NCBI RefSeq assembly: GCF_040183065.1
Contig: NC_091132.1
Location: forward strand, 158,756,102-158,820,101
DNA length: 64,000 bases
DNA from: Periplaneta americana
Lineage: Eukaryota; Arthropoda; Insecta; Blattodea; Blattidae
Direction: 5' to 3'
Shown: piece by piece, positions 1-11,794 of the stretch
Numbering within the stretch: position 1 is the stretch's first letter
Layout: each line of letters opens with the position of its first letter
Notes under the pieces: generated by a model
What the model was told of the DNA's origin: nothing
Databases searched by the model: none
The model's input: only the letters and a program-made list of their open reading frames with translations
Made by a program: the position numbers and the translations under genes

Positions 1-1158
1 TTTGAACTCGTATAACAGGTGATCTATTTTAAGAATGTACAAATTTAAGTTCGCATCCTGAATATTTGTAACTTATCCTCAACATGAGAAAAGAAAGAAC
101 CGCCTTTCTTGTAAGTGTGATATCGTCTCGATTCATATGATTCTGCGAAAGACATTGTGTCACTAATGAATCTCCGAAGTACAGCAATACAGTATAATCC
201 GCCACGTACACGCGCAGTATTTTCATGGAGCGGGGGAAGGGGAAAGTAGGGGGTAAGTTTGATGCTTCGCTGAGGTCTGACGTCACTGCGAGAATACCGC
301 AAGAATGCCCACCATTGGGTTACCCAATCATTCACAAAATTTAGAGTGGGCACCACAATGAGTCTCAAGTTCCAGTGTAAGCCTTCGGATTCCTCGTCCA
401 TAGTAAAGAAAAAAGTGTTTATGGTGTAATAATTCTTTATTTCCTTCGAATCTATGGCAACAACTGTCACATAAAGAACTTTACAATACGAGCACATATT
501 ACTGAGCAACACTTCTACAAACTTTGCAGAGGCCGACAGAGGAAGATTACTACATACTGAAAGAACCCAGCTGTCAACCAATACACAGAAAGAGTAGGTA
601 CCCTCTTGGCTGTTTCAGGGTCAGTAGGTGCGTTCGTTATGTAAATTCTCTGCTAAATTTGTATCTTCCTACATTAGAAGAAAATATCTGGCAATAAATT
701 ACTAAAATCCCACCTGAGGAGGTTCTAAGCATTAACAAGAAATTCCCTATGCACATGCCACGCATATATATATACCAACGAGAGGCATCATTTTTTAGGT
801 TCATTTCCCATTATTATTTCAAAATACAAAATCATTTTATCCTTTCAGAAAATATATAAATACTAAATAAAAATACTAGGTTTACAAGAGGAGACCATTT
901 CCACAACAAGAAGCCACGATCAGAAGGCATCTAACTAAAAATGTCTCACTGTATTTCCGTATCAAAACTCTCAATTCTCCAAACAAAATTTACACACAAA
1001 AAGATATATTTTAACTCTGGTTTACGTGTAAAGAAAAATACCCTTTTCGCTTATCCTTACATGTGACACATTCCATAGTCTACACATTTCAAAGGACTTT
1101 CTCAAGTGGAAGGACACTTGTTTCTCCACACAATTCATTACTCACAAACCACAGTTAA
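1..1158. other. 3' flank of the zinc-finger gene; no gene recognised
   Basis: This stretch lies downstream of the minus-strand zinc-finger gene and probably contains its 3' UTR. The minus strand is open for about 178 codons at 581-45 but has no ATG at its start and matches no family I recognise. Nothing else is visible. Confidence 0.5.
436..441 (-). terminator. candidate polyadenylation signal AATAAA
   Basis: TTTATT on the plus strand reads AATAAA on the minus strand, about 890 bases past the zinc-finger stop codon. It is the first canonical hexamer I noticed there. In AT-rich DNA this is weak evidence. Confidence 0.25.
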
Positions 1159-1330
1159 CTAGTCTCTCACCTGAAAGTAAAATGGCTGCAGAGTTTCAGC
1201 AGAAGAGAATTTGGAAATCCTTTCACTAACAGGCCATTTGAACGGTCTCCTGCTTGTACCTACATGGACATTATAGAGATGTTCTGCTTGAGAAAAACAC
1301 TGTCCACACACGTCGCATTTGAATGAACTT
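1159..1330 (-). pseudogene. decayed extra zinc finger past the stop codon
   Basis: Directly after the TAA that ends the zinc-finger ORF, the frame shifted by one base reads [20 protein letters not shown] and runs open to a TAG at 1159-1161. The CxxC half of a finger is intact. The His half is about two residues short and reads YNVHVGTSRRPFK where the family has H-x3-H followed by TGERPF. A one-base loss near 1331 followed by drift explains it. Whether the present stop is the normal end in this species cannot be told from the sequence. Confidence 0.7.
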
Positions 1331-2781
1331 AGTCTTTGTGAATTCTTGAATGTTCATTTAAGTGCCTCAATTTGGAGTAAGAATTTCCACAAATCTCACA
1401 TTTGAACGGCATTTCGCAAATATGATTGCTTAAATCTGACGAATCTAAGAAAAACTTTCCACACACCACGCATTTCAATGCCCTTTCGTCTGGATGCATG
1501 CGTGCATGTTTGTTTAAAATTTCCGAAGATGTGAAACACTTTCCACATACCTTGCATTTGAATGACTTTTCTGCAGTGTGATTGCGTACATGTCTGTATA
1601 AATTTGAGGAATCTGTGAAACATTTTCCACATACCTCGCACTTGAATGGCCTTTCGCCTGTGTGAATGCGTACATGTTTCTTCATGTATCCCAACTCTGA
1701 GAAAGACTTCCCACACACCTCACATTTGAAAGGCCTCTGGCCGGTGTGAATACCGACATGCCTGCTTAAAGTTGCCGAATCAACGAAACACTTTTCACAC
1801 ACTTCACATTTGAATGGAAATTCGCCTGTGTGCATGCGTGCATGTCTACTTACACCTGACAAGGAAGAGAAACACTTTCCACAAACTTTGCATGTGAATG
1901 GCTTTTCGCCGCTGTGAGTGCGTACATGACTTTTTAACGTTGATGATGCAGAGAAACACTTTCCACACACTTCGCATTTGAATGGTCTTTCGCCGCTGTG
2001 TGTGCGTACATGACTGTATAACGTTGAATGTAAAGAGAAACCCCTTCCACATACTTCGCATTTGAATGGCCTTTGGTCGCTATGAGTGCGTACATGACTG
2101 TATAAAGTTTTTGGTGTATAGAAGCACTTTCCACATAACTCACATTTGAATGACCTTTCGCGCTTGTGTATTGCTACATGTTCCTTTAAGTTCCCAGACT
2201 GTGAGAAACCTTTGCCACACACTTCGCATTTGAATGGTCTCTCGCCGGTGTGTATACGTTTATGTCCGTGCAAATTTCCCCGATCTGCGAAACACTTTCC
2301 ACATGCCTCGCATTTGAATGGCCGTTCGCCCGTGTGTATGCGTACATGTCTGCGTAAGTCCCTCGCTGTAGAGAAACCCTTCTCACACACTTCGCATTTG
2401 AATGGTCTTTCGCCTGTGTGTATACGTGTATGTTCGTTAAAATTTCCCGGATCCGAAAAACACTTCCCGCACACCTCGCATTTGAATGGCCGTTCGCCCG
2501 TGTGTATGCGTCCATGTCTGCTTAAATCCGCGTATGATGAGAAACATTTCCCACAGACATCGCATTTGAAAGACTTTTTTCTTGTGTGTATGCGTTTATG
2601 AAGTTTCATAGACTGCTGCGTTACAAAAACCTCGCTGCATATATTACACTTCACAGAATCACGGCTTACGTCTCTCACGTTTGAACAGTCTGCTCCATTG
2701 CTACCAACCTGTGTCAATTTCGCTTTGTCAGGATCAATGCTGGCAAGTTCTTGTGACAGATTATTAACATTATCCACAATA
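1329..2781 (-). CDS. C2H2 zinc-finger protein, exon 4 (all fingers)
   Basis: This terminal coding exon encodes a poly-C2H2 zinc-finger protein, presumably a nuclear DNA-binding regulator. The acceptor is TTTTCTTTTCAG ending at 2782. The first base completes a Ser codon split with exon 3. After a linker of about 40 residues come 16 finger units, mostly [10 protein letters not shown]-type with TGERP linkers. Unit 15 has lost its second His and its linker ([11 protein letters not shown]). Unit 16 ends HSRIHKD-stop. A 482-residue reading starting at 2777 would need a GTG start; splicing explains the upstream reading instead. Joined to exons 1-3 the protein is 605 residues. DNA targets are unknown. 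Only the finger arrangement is family knowledge; the exon joins are inferred from splice sites. Confidence 0.95.
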
Positions 2782-3226
2782 CTGAAAAGAAAAAAATATA
2801 TATATCGGTGTCCAATAGATTCAATGTGGTGATATTAAAATATATTAATCATTACATTATATATCAGATAACAGCACAGGCAAATGCACTTTTTGTTGGC
2901 GTATTCGTTTTAAGAACTATTTGGGTTATACGGCGATCTGCTTTAGAAAATGACATTTCACAGGCTGTACCTCGCTATTTCTAAGACATTCCTCAATTTA
3001 AATAATGATCTAATACAGTACAATATATTTAAAAGCTGATTTGTTACATTATCCGCAATAATATCTAAATTCTTGTTATGGCTTTAATAGACTGCATAAA
3101 TAGGGATATCATCGTCATTGCAAGTTGCAAATCGGAGATTGTTCTGTTTTCTAGTTTGTTTTCAGCCTACATACAAATTAGAAAAAAAATGGTGAAAGTG
3201 TTTACATAGTACCAAATACTCTATAA

Positions 3227-3962
3227 CAGGCCTGCACAAGGTTTGCCCTCTACGAGCCGGCTCACAGCTCATGAGCGGAATGCAGATATTAGCTGTGCTC
3301 TGTATAAGAGTGAACTGGAAGAAGGGGTGATCTCGTACAAAATGTACACAAAAGAAAGTAGTACTATCAGTGTTCATGAAATGAATTCCCGTTCAGTGTT
3401 TGCAAAACTATCTTGGACTATTATTTTACAGAAATTCTATAGCTACTTAAATGTACAATATCATTTTGTTATATTTTTATTTATCAGTACATTAAGTTGA
3501 TTATAGAAAACAGTTGCTCACAAATATAAATGCTAAGCCAAACATAGCAATCATTTTCACAGCCAGTCTGTGTAGTCGTGGTTATTATTGTTAATGTTTA
3601 GTCTTGTAAAACTCAACCAGGCTAGTAGTATTATTTAAACGATCTTTAGCTCTTAGGTCACATTGAAGATCAATAATTTCCAGCTGTAAATCGTTAAATG
3701 TTAAATGTTACGTTCCGTCTTTTAGATTCCTCCATACTGTACTGTAGCAGTAGGTAAGCAACGTGAAACAGTTACTGAGAATAGGCCTACACACTGCACT
3801 CAACTACTAGTAGATAGCTGAGTGGTCGTTTCCCTCTCCTCTACCTATAGCAAGTCTATGTCATTCTGACGTATCTTCCTCTCCGTTTCGGCAAGCGGTA
3901 AACACTGCTCTCCCGCTCCGAAGGAGCGCGCACGCTCGTTGAGCGCTGTTTGTGCAGGCCTG
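3227..3962. mobile_element. hAT-type MITE, 736 bp
   Basis: The ends are inverted: CAGGCCTGCACAA at the left and the reverse complement TTGTGCAGGCCTG at the right. Both are flanked by a perfect 8-bp duplication CTCTATAA (3219-3226 and 3963-3970). CAG...CTG ends and an 8-bp TSD are hAT hallmarks. No transposase is visible inside, so it is non-autonomous. Confidence 0.9.
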
Positions 3963-4269
3963 CTCTATAACAATAATACTGGAAAGCTTGTCTGTTTAGC
4001 ATTGCAAGCGGCGGCGAAAAGTGACTGTGCTGCTATCTAGTGGCTTGGATTGTTTATACACTCCTTGCGGCGTGCTAGGTTACGTGAGGAAAAACAGAGA
4101 GGGGTTCATTTGATGTCAATAAAAAATGCAAATCAATAGTTTTATTTAGAATCAAAGGTTCACAACATTTTAAGTGAATAAGAAGTTATAAGCTATTGGA
4201 ATAGAAATTAAATGAGACAATTCCCGTATTTTCAAATGATTTAGTTGTGCATGACTTTAGAAACTTTCA

Positions 4270-4790
4270 TACATCACGTATTTCGTTCCTTGGCTAATGG
4301 TTATCAATTTTATTTTTGATGTAACAATTTATTAGCACATTGAAATGTTTGTCAGTGAAGATACTGGCACAGTCGCTGCTTTAGGGATGAAGCCTGTATT
4401 TTGTATTTTATTTTTTACATCAAGCAGATGTAATTTTAAAATGTCTCCAGGCATGGTATCTTGTGATAGAAAATAAATTATACGTAGTATGCTTTAAAAG
4501 TTTGCACATTCCTCGAATAATGAAAACCAGTGCTTGATTTGCAAATGGTACTTCTGAAATTTTTACATCGGTTGAAGTTTGTTGATTAGGCGTATCTATA
4601 CCTAATTCAACGAATCTCTGAAAGTGTCTGTTTTAGCATTATAAGTTGTTTTCCTTCAAAGATCTTTTATCTTCAACAATAATAGTTACAATTTTTTCAC
4701 TCAGTGGTAGAATATAGGATTTTATTTTTAATAATTAATTGTAGAATGGTACGATTTATACTGGGTCTATACCAAATTTGTGAAGTCAAT
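4270..4790 (-). pseudogene. P-element/THAP9-like transposase remnant
   Basis: Minus-strand translation, with several stops and at least one frameshift, gives LSEKIVTIIVEDKRSLKEN, then HFQRFVELGID, then NQALVFIIRGMCKLLKH, and, after a shift, QDTMPGDILKLHLLDV and TGFIPKAATV. The order resembles the catalytic core of P-element transposases (…DE-x-SLK… F-x-GFVELG … ALVFMIRG … TG-x-x-KATV). The acidic catalytic region is mutated and no terminal repeats were found. This is a dead fragment within intron 3. Assignment rests on remembered family motifs. Confidence 0.55.
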
Positions 4791-4799
4791 TTTTGAGAG

Positions 4800-5965
4800 A
4801 TCTGTTGGTAAACATAATTTAATTCTTAGAAATCTTTAGCCTTGAGGTGAACATTAATGGAATGTTGCGGCAAAACTTTTATCGTAACTGGAATATCGTT
4901 TCCTCATTTCCTTCTTTTTAAGCACACTTGTGACTAATGAATTCATCATCTTGAATAATTTTAATTAAATCGGCATTTGGACGTGCTGTGTTCAGAGCTG
5001 TCATTTCCACTTGAGCCAGTTTTTATTTTTTTTAGGATTTCTTGCATCGTTAAAAAATGATCTTAATTTAGTGAAATATTAATAATGGCTTTAAAATGTA
5101 GGACTAGGTAAATTATTTGTCCATATAACTACCTGAATCACTTATTATGAAAAAACATGAGTCCACTTACTTTACAAAATCATCAATACACATTTTTGAT
5201 ACGCATCTCAAGACACACTATTTGGATTAAAAAAAGTAAAGACTTTCAATTTTTATACGGAGAAACTATAAAGAAATTGTGTTTTATAAGACCAATTTAA
5301 AGTAGATTTATGCAGTTTAGTAACTGTTTCAGCTAACACAGAGAATATGCAATTGCTAATGCACTATCTACTTATACGATGGAGGAGTATGGTCTGTTGT
5401 TTCTGTCTAATATAAGAAAACCCGTAGCTTCCTCGATGCAAGATCTAATATGTTTATTTGGAACATTCGCGATTCTTTCATTGTGCTTTGATTTTGACTC
5501 ATATTTTCGGAAGAAAGAGCTGTTAAATTCAGTGGAGGAAAATCTATCATCTTCACTCTCTTATTAAAAACAGAGTATTAAAAATTAACACACCTCCTAC
5601 GACTGATTTGAAACTTCGGTATACTTTTCCAATTTATTACACTCTATTTTTACTTATTCCTAATGTTTCGAATTATGGTTATTGAAGTCCGATAATCAAA
5701 AGTGATCTGAAAATATTTTGTCATTTTTGTACATAATATATTCTATCTCTCTAATTTTAAACGTTTCGTCTAGAACTGTTGACAGCGTTTTCAGTTAGTG
5801 CTCGCATTTTGCTTATGATATTGTTTGTGTTTTGTTTTTTAAAAAGGTTTAGATAAGGACGCAAATAACGATAGTGGCTGACGAGCACTATTAAACCTCA
5901 TTAATTAACGTCTGTCTATATAAGCTTGGCACACATAAAAGACAAAAGCAAATAACGGTAGTACC

Positions 5966-5967
<2 letters not shown>
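4800..5967. other. AT-rich intronic sequence, no gene seen
   Basis: The upstream half of the P-like transposase may continue in degraded form near 4900-5050. A 62-codon plus-strand reading at 5379-5567 has no recognisable domain. Nothing else is visible. Confidence 0.5.
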
Positions 5968-6014
<47 letters not shown>

Positions 6015-6036
6015 TCATCATCATCATCATCATCAC
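5968..6036. repeat. (TAA)n followed by (TCA)n microsatellite
   Basis: About 15 TAA units run directly into about seven TCA units. Confidence 0.95.
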
Positions 6037-6371
6037 CTTATAACAGAAAAGTAATATTCTACTAGTGTTTACACGAATACTCCCAATCTCTATCTTTCGG
6101 AAATATGAAGAAAGATCTAACATATTTTGCTAGGCATAGTTTTTACAAAACATAGAACAAACATTATCACATTTAACTGACATTGGATAGGCTAGAACTA
6201 TAACGAGAATAATCCTTAGGACATTATGTGTTTGTTGAAGAACAAAGCTCATATCGCAGTTCAATGCACCATTCGTCGCTGCTTACAATCCCTGGCGCTA
6301 GATAGCACTGGTGAGTCATTCGCCACATTTACTGTGAACTTTCCGGTATTATCATTGTAGAGTATTTGGTA

Positions 6372-7165
6372 GTACTTACTTACAAATGGCTTTTAAGGAA
6401 CCCGAAGGTTCATTGCCACCCTCACATAAGCCTGCCATCGGCCCCTATCTTTTCCAAGATTAATCCAGTCTCTATTACCATATCCCACCTCCCTCAAATC
6501 AATTTTTTTATTATCTCCCATCTACGACTCGGCGTCACCGAAGGTCCTTTCACTCTGGTCTCCCAACTAAGACTCTATATGCATTTCTGGATTCGCCCGT
6601 AAGTGCTATATACCATGCCCATCTCAAACATCTGGATTTAAGGGATTCTCAAGATATTCGTTTCATAGGTAATTTGTCCTCTGAAATACCTTCAACTTCA
6701 ACATGTTTATGCATATTTTTTATTTTATTTCATTTTTTTATTTTAAAATTAATTGATTGTTTCTTGTTCCTAATTATATCAGGTGAAGAATACGATGTGT
6801 GCAGTTTTGTGTTGTGTAACTGTCTCCATTCTCATCTAACTTTATCCCTCTTACCCACAAATATTTTCCTAAGAACCTTATTCTCAAACAACCTTAATCT
6901 CTGTTCGTCTCTCAAAGTGAGAGTTCAACTTTCACAACCATAAAGAACAACAGTTCATATACCTGTTTTGTAAATTCTAACTTTCAGATTTTTTGATAGG
7001 AGACTGGAAGATAAAAGCTTTTCAACCGAATAATAACAGGCATTTCCCACATTTATTCTGTGTCTAATTCCCCATCGAGTTTCATTCCTATTTGTTACTG
7101 TTGCTCCCAGGTATTTGAATTTTTCCATCTCTTCAAAAGATATATTTCCAGAAAAGAACACTGGA
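6372..7165 (-). mobile_element. LINE 3' fragment, endonuclease-RT type (family L-a)
   Basis: On the minus strand this is a 3'-terminal piece of a non-LTR retrotransposon whose 3' end carries a TAAG/TACT-type tail at 6372. It aligns by eye with copies at 7440-8627, 12131-13785, 43411-44205 and 49335-50490. Translatable parts include EEMEKFKYLGATVTN and KLLSSSLLSKNLKVRIYKT. It is degraded and truncated upstream. RTE-like is my best guess for the clade. Confidence 0.8.
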
Positions 7166-7435
7166 ATAGATCACTAAAGTGGTAAGGATGAAAGCAGATA
7201 CCACAGAACTAGTCAAAAGATCAAGTAAGCCAGGTACATAGAAATTAAAGATGTTAATTCTAACGAACAAATTGAAAGAGATGAGACAAATCTCTAAGAA
7301 AATTGGAGATGGAACATTCATTATACTGTACATATTGCAACATGTGAATAATAGTGCAACTCCGAAAATACTAGCTAAAAAAACTCCTACTTGATATTTT
7401 CTTTTATAAAGTGCTAAAGTAAAGATATATATACC
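7166..7435. repeat. dispersed repeat copy (pair with 10510-10745)
   Basis: Shared blocks include GATGAG-CAAATCTCTAAGA, AAAATTGGAGATGGAAC, CAACTCCGAAAATACTAGCT and AAGTGCTAAA-TAAAGATATA in the same order as at 10510-10745. It sits exactly between two inverted LINE copies. Family unknown. Confidence 0.8.
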
Positions 7436-7439
7436 AGTA

Positions 7440-8627
7440 TATACGCAGATAATGGAGAAAAAATGGGAGTATAAGGTTACAGTGCATCAGTTATTCATGG
7501 ATTTCAAAAAGGCATATGCCTCCGTTAAGAGAGAAGTTATATATAATATTCTTATTGAATTTGGTATTCCCAAGAAACTAGTTCGATTAATTAAAATGTG
7601 TCTCAGTGAAACATATAGCAGAGTCCGTATAGGACAGTTTCTGTCAGATGTGTTTCTAATTCACCGTGGGCTAAAGCAAGGAGATGCACTATCACCTTTA
7701 CTTTTTAACTTTGTTCTAGAGTATGCCATTAGGAAAGTCCAAGATAACAGTGAGGGTTTGCAATTGAACGGGTTACATCAGCTGTTTGTCTATGCATATG
7801 ACGTGAATATGTTCGGAGAAATTCCACAAACGATTAGGGAAAATACAGGATTTTTACTTCAAACAAGTAAAACAATAGGTTTGGAAGTAAATCCCGAAAA
7901 GGCAAAGTATTTGATTATGTCGCGTGATGAGAACATTGTACGAAATGGAAATATAAAAATTGGAAATATATCCTTTGGAGAGGTGGAAAAAATCAAATAC
8001 CTGGGACCAACAGTAACAAATATAAATAACACTCGGGAGGAAATTAAACACAAAATAAATATGGGAAATGCCTGTTATTACAATTTGGTTGAGAAACTTT
8101 TATCATCCAGTCTGCTGTCAAAAATCTGAAAGTTAGAGTTTATAAAACAGTTACATTACTGTTTGTCTTTATGGTTCTGAAACTTTTCTCACTTTGAGAG
8201 AGGAACATACGTTAAGGGTGTTTGAGAATAAGGTGCTTAGGAAAATATTTGAGGCTAAGAGGGATGAAGTTACAGGAGAATGGAGAAAGTTACACAACAC
8301 AGAACTCCACGCATTGTATTCTTCACCTGGCATAATTAGGAACATTAAATCCAGATGTTTGAGATGGGCGTGGCATGTAGCACGTATGGGCGAAACCACA
8401 AATGCAAATAGACTGTTGGTTGGGAGGCCAGAGGGAAAAAGACCTTTGGGGAGGCCAAGACGTAGATGGGAAGATAATATTAAAATGGATTTGAGGGAAG
8501 TGGGATATAATGTTAGAGACTGGCTTAATCTTGCTCAGGATAGGGACCGATGGTGGGCTAATGTGAGGGCGGCAATGAACCTCCGGGTTCCTAAAAGCCA
8601 GTAAGTAAGTAAGTAAGAAAGTAAGTC
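7440..8627 (+). mobile_element. LINE copy with RT domain and C-terminus (family L-a), broken
   Basis: The plus strand reads a reverse-transcriptase core: MDFKKAYASVKREV, then GLKQGDALSPLLFN, then FVYAYDVNM where the catalytic YADD box should be, then VEKIKYLGPTVTN. This first frame stops at 8129. A frameshift follows, and 8194-8604 encodes the C-terminal part (VLRKIFEAKRDEVTGEW, GRPEGKRPLGRPRRRWEDN, LAQDRDRWWANV). The copy ends in (TAAG)n at 8601-8627. The altered catalytic box and the frameshift make it inactive. It is 5'-truncated and inverted relative to the copy at 6372-7165. Confidence 0.9.
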
Positions 8628-8721
8628 AGCAAAATCATAGGGATCAATCCAAGTAATTGTGGTAAGTGGTCACATCTTAAGCTACATTCAACTATCCCCT
8701 TGTAACCATTCCACCCTACAA

Positions 8722-9130
8722 TGAGTTACAACAAATCTCAGAGGATAAATCTTATGTCTCAGAGAGCACAAAGTAATGAAGTTGGGGACAATAATAGCGA
8801 TTTTCAAACAACTCCAAATAATGAACGCCTAGATTGGATTGAGTTAAGTGATCTGATTTTGGATCTAAATCTGTCCAAGAAGTCTTCAGATTTGCCTGCC
8901 TGCAGACTAAAGGAAAAGAATATTTCCGCCTAGAACAAAAATTACAATTTATTGAAGGAGGGAAAGAATTTGCTGCCATTTTCCACTGAAGACTCCCTAG
9001 CATTCTGCAAAATCAATCATCGACGACGTTCTGACGAAAATGGGTGACTCAGAAAATACCGAAAGTGAATGACGTCTTTCATAGACAGTTCAAAGCGTAC
9101 TTTCCAATGTCATCACTGACATGAGCACAG
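8722..9130 (+). pseudogene. fragment of an uncharacterised insect protein family
   Basis: An ATG-started reading (8721-8933) contains LDWIELSDLILDLNLSKKSS and ACRLKEKN; after stops and shifts come STEDSLAFC and FIDSSKRTFQ. The order resembles a repetitive uncharacterised insect family that reads 'DLNLSK...LGSRL-x-EKNLL... LVYC... FIDSSKRSLK-x-VLLHNGN'. The function of that family is unknown to me. This copy has several stops and is dead. Assignment is from memory of motifs. Confidence 0.4.
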
Positions 9131-10509
9131 TGGCACCGACAACAAGAATAAATATTTGAAGCAGAACAATATGCGTAATTTCGTTACCCACGATCATTCG
9201 AGTAGACTACATTCGTTGCCTTTCGTCACCAATTTCTTAAATTAGTCACTTTTTAATACTTTTATTACCAGACTATTTAAGGCTCCTTTGAAAAATGGGA
9301 ATATTGTGCTGGATGCACTTAGACTTGGCATCATACAAAGCTATTAAAATAGTCCAGTGTATAAAGTGAATATTAGCTATATTATATCGATAATAGATGC
9401 TGGGTAACCTTGGACAATGGCTAGTGTGGTAAAAGGATCGAACACCTACAATGTGATCCAAGCAGAAGAGACAATCCTGCTTGCAGTGGTTAATAAAGAA
9501 CCAGGTTATGGATGAAATCTTAATAGCAGTCCCATCACTCCTTAGTTCCTCATGCAAACAATATACGAGATCACGAAAGAAAGGAGGAAATATGGCAAGA
9601 AACAGAAATTTTTAGAGTTTTAAAATTAATTGAACAACATCGAAATGAATGGAAAATAGTTTCAAATAGAATGGACTATGGAAACTTTCCCAAACAGAAT
9701 TGGAGTTAGCTTGAAGAGGGGCATATAGCAGAATACGCAGTTTGTGGGAAATTTAATTTTAAAGTTTCGAAGAGTGCAACGGTATGTAAAACAAGCTACA
9801 AACCAACATAGTTAATCTTTTACAGTACTCGAAAATTGTTCACTTCCTTCACAATTTCTTTTTGCAACAAATGTCTATATAACTCAATTATATCAACATA
9901 TTTATTGCTGTATTATATGCCCTTCTGCGACCTTGCAGTTTCAAAAACAATATTACTGAGAAATGTGGAGCAACCAGTAAGAATAGTGCAATTAGTTCCA
10001 TCTGGAGGCACATCTGTAATACATTTTCTAAGTCTTAATGAAAAATTTACTGTTTTTTTTTTCTAAGAATGAGAGTGAAATAAGATGAGAGGCTGTTATT
10101 AAAATAATTATGCATGTCAAGAAAGAAAGTGAATTGTAGGAGTGGTTGATATGTAGGCCTACTTCCTGCAATGGCATATGATAACATAATCTATCATAAC
10201 TGAACAATGATTAAAACAGACACATTTTCCCATGATGAATAAAAACCCAAGAACGCTAAAGGAATTAACACAGTTTTTAGGTGAAGGACAGAAAAAAATA
10301 TAAGACGCTAATGAAATGAGGATACAAGGGAACATCCGCTTTATGTATTTGACTTAGTTACATACCATTTTTCATTCTACATGGGCAAAAAATAAATATT
10401 GTAATTAGAGACCATAATAAAGAAAGGTACCAAATAAGTGAAAATTGAATGAAAGTGAAACTGATACAAATAGAAAGAAAATATACAATTATACTCCTGG
10501 TGAATACAG

Positions 10510-10745
10510 ACGAAATAATAGCACATAGCACAGAACCAGTCAGAAAATCAAGTAGGATAGGTAATTAGAAATTAAAGCTGTTCATTCTAACGAACAATTT
10601 GAAGGAGATGAGGCAAATCTCTAAGAAAATTGGAGATGGAACTTTCATTCTACATGTGAACAACAGTACAACTCCGAAAATACTAGCTAAAAACACTCCT
10701 GCTTGATATATTCTTTCATGAAGTGCTAAAATAAAGATATATAAA
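10510..10745. repeat. dispersed repeat copy (pair with 7166-7435)
   Basis: This is the second copy of the repeat described at 7166-7435, with a short internal deletion. No coding potential is seen. Confidence 0.8.
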
Positions 10746-11224
10746 ATTAATTTTGATACTGTCTATCGCATAATTTCAAATAGCAAAGTTGCCAACATTT
10801 CTTAGGGATATAGTGATATTGATTATTGCATTATGTAGCCTTATAATAAAAATTAAAAGGCTCGTGGCAACATTCGCAGTGATCAACTTGCGCACCACGA
10901 AAAGCACTGAACTAGCACAATTCACAGGGATTGGAGGTGCATATAAAGTGTTATCACTCAAAGTAGTGACATGTGATCACACCCTAAAAGACATCACGGT
11001 TCTGAAAGGACAGCAGAAACATAAATAAAGCAAGATATTATATGACAGTGATAATTTTAGTAAATCTTATGCCATTTCCGTATCAAAATATGTTGAGGTG
11101 TCAATATGCATAACCACATAAATATATTAGAAACAAAACCGTACAGTACATTATAAAATTTGTCCTACATAATCATTAAATGAAGCTATGAAAGACTGGA
11201 AGAAGCATAATTAGCACGACATAC

Positions 11225-11307
11225 CTCTCAGAGAACACTTCATCCACGTCTGAAGATACTTCCACTTTCTGTTCCTGCTGAACACTGCCCACATCGAAAA
11301 AATCTTC
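11225..11307 (-). CDS. zinc-finger protein, exon 3 (acidic linker)
   Basis: The acceptor CTTTTCCAG ends at 11308 and the donor is AG|GTATGT at 11225/11224. The 83 bases encode 27 residues plus two bases of a split Ser codon (EDFFDVGSVQQEQKVEV...). It enters in phase 0 from exon 2 and leaves in phase 2, matching exon 4. It is acidic, with no domain of its own; such exons link the N-terminal module to the fingers in the related plus-strand gene as well (47165-47250). Confidence 0.85.
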
Positions 11308-11608
11308 CTGGAAAAGTAAGTGAAAAATAAAGAGAGCTTTAGTTGCCCAGATATAGTGAAAAGTTACAATGAAATTCCTTTCCTAGGAAGGATAAGTTTT
11401 TCCATGCTTTCGAGGTTATTGTCTGTTGCCTACGAGAAACATATGTACCTGAATTACAAGTTATTTCAAATCTAAAATGGAAGTAGTTTAAGTTGAGGTA
11501 ATATCGAAAAAACGAAAACAATTAATAGTATACTAAATTAATTAATGCCTCTAATATAATTCAAAATCCACTGTCAGTATATCTGTAGACTGATAATGAA
11601 CCACTTAC
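11308..11608 (-). other. intron 2 of the zinc-finger gene
   Basis: A 301-base intron with a GAT|GTAAGT donor and a CTTTTCCAG acceptor, phase 0. Confidence 0.8.
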
Positions 11609-11794
11609 ATCAACTTCAGACTTCAGCACAGGAGAGCTGATACCCACTGGAGTGTCTTCAACTTCACACTTCACCGCAGCAAAGGTAAAAGGAACTGGTG
11701 TGTCTTCAACATTTATGTTTGATGAGAGGTCATAGCTGTCGTCAACGCATTCTGTTTTTATGTCCCCCACTTGCAGAATCGATAAATTTCTTTC
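11609..11794 (-). CDS. zinc-finger protein, exon 2 (acidic IKTEC/ETPVP-type module)
   Basis: The acceptor TTCTTTAG ends at 11795 and the donor is GAT|GTAAGT at 11609/11608. The 186 bases encode exactly 62 residues in phase 0-0. It begins ERNLSILQVGDIKTECVDDS and contains two tandem repeats of a KSEVE-like acidic unit: VEDTPVPFTFAAVKCEVE, then DTPVGISSPVLKSEVD. The second repeat makes it 16 codons longer than the related exons at 41839 and 43030 (46 codons each). Charge and short SUMO-like IKTE/LKSE motifs suggest a regulatory or SUMO-modified N-terminal segment, which is inference. Confidence 0.88.

Larger units (their letters stand above)
2782..11224 (-). other. intron 3 of the zinc-finger gene
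   Basis: The donor is GAG|GTATGT at 11225/11224 and the acceptor is TTTTCAG at 2782, joining phase 2 to phase 2. The 8.4-kb intron carries a hAT MITE (3227-3962), a P-like transposase remnant (about 4270-4790), a TAA/TCA microsatellite, two inverted LINE copies (6372-8627), a dispersed repeat pair, and a remnant at 8722-9130. About 9130-10500 is AT-rich with nothing recognised. Confidence 0.75.

Noticed and set aside
45-581. 178-codon minus-strand reading
   Set aside because: No ATG at the start, no recognised domain and no splice context; kept only as a note in the flank entry.
2146-2601. Open readings antisense to, or out of frame with, the zinc-finger exon
   Set aside because: They are by-products of the 84-base finger periodicity; their sequences are frame-shifted finger repeats.
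2775-2777. GTG as translation start of the zinc-finger protein
   Set aside because: The codon lies just inside a spliced exon; upstream exons with an ATG and matching phases explain it.
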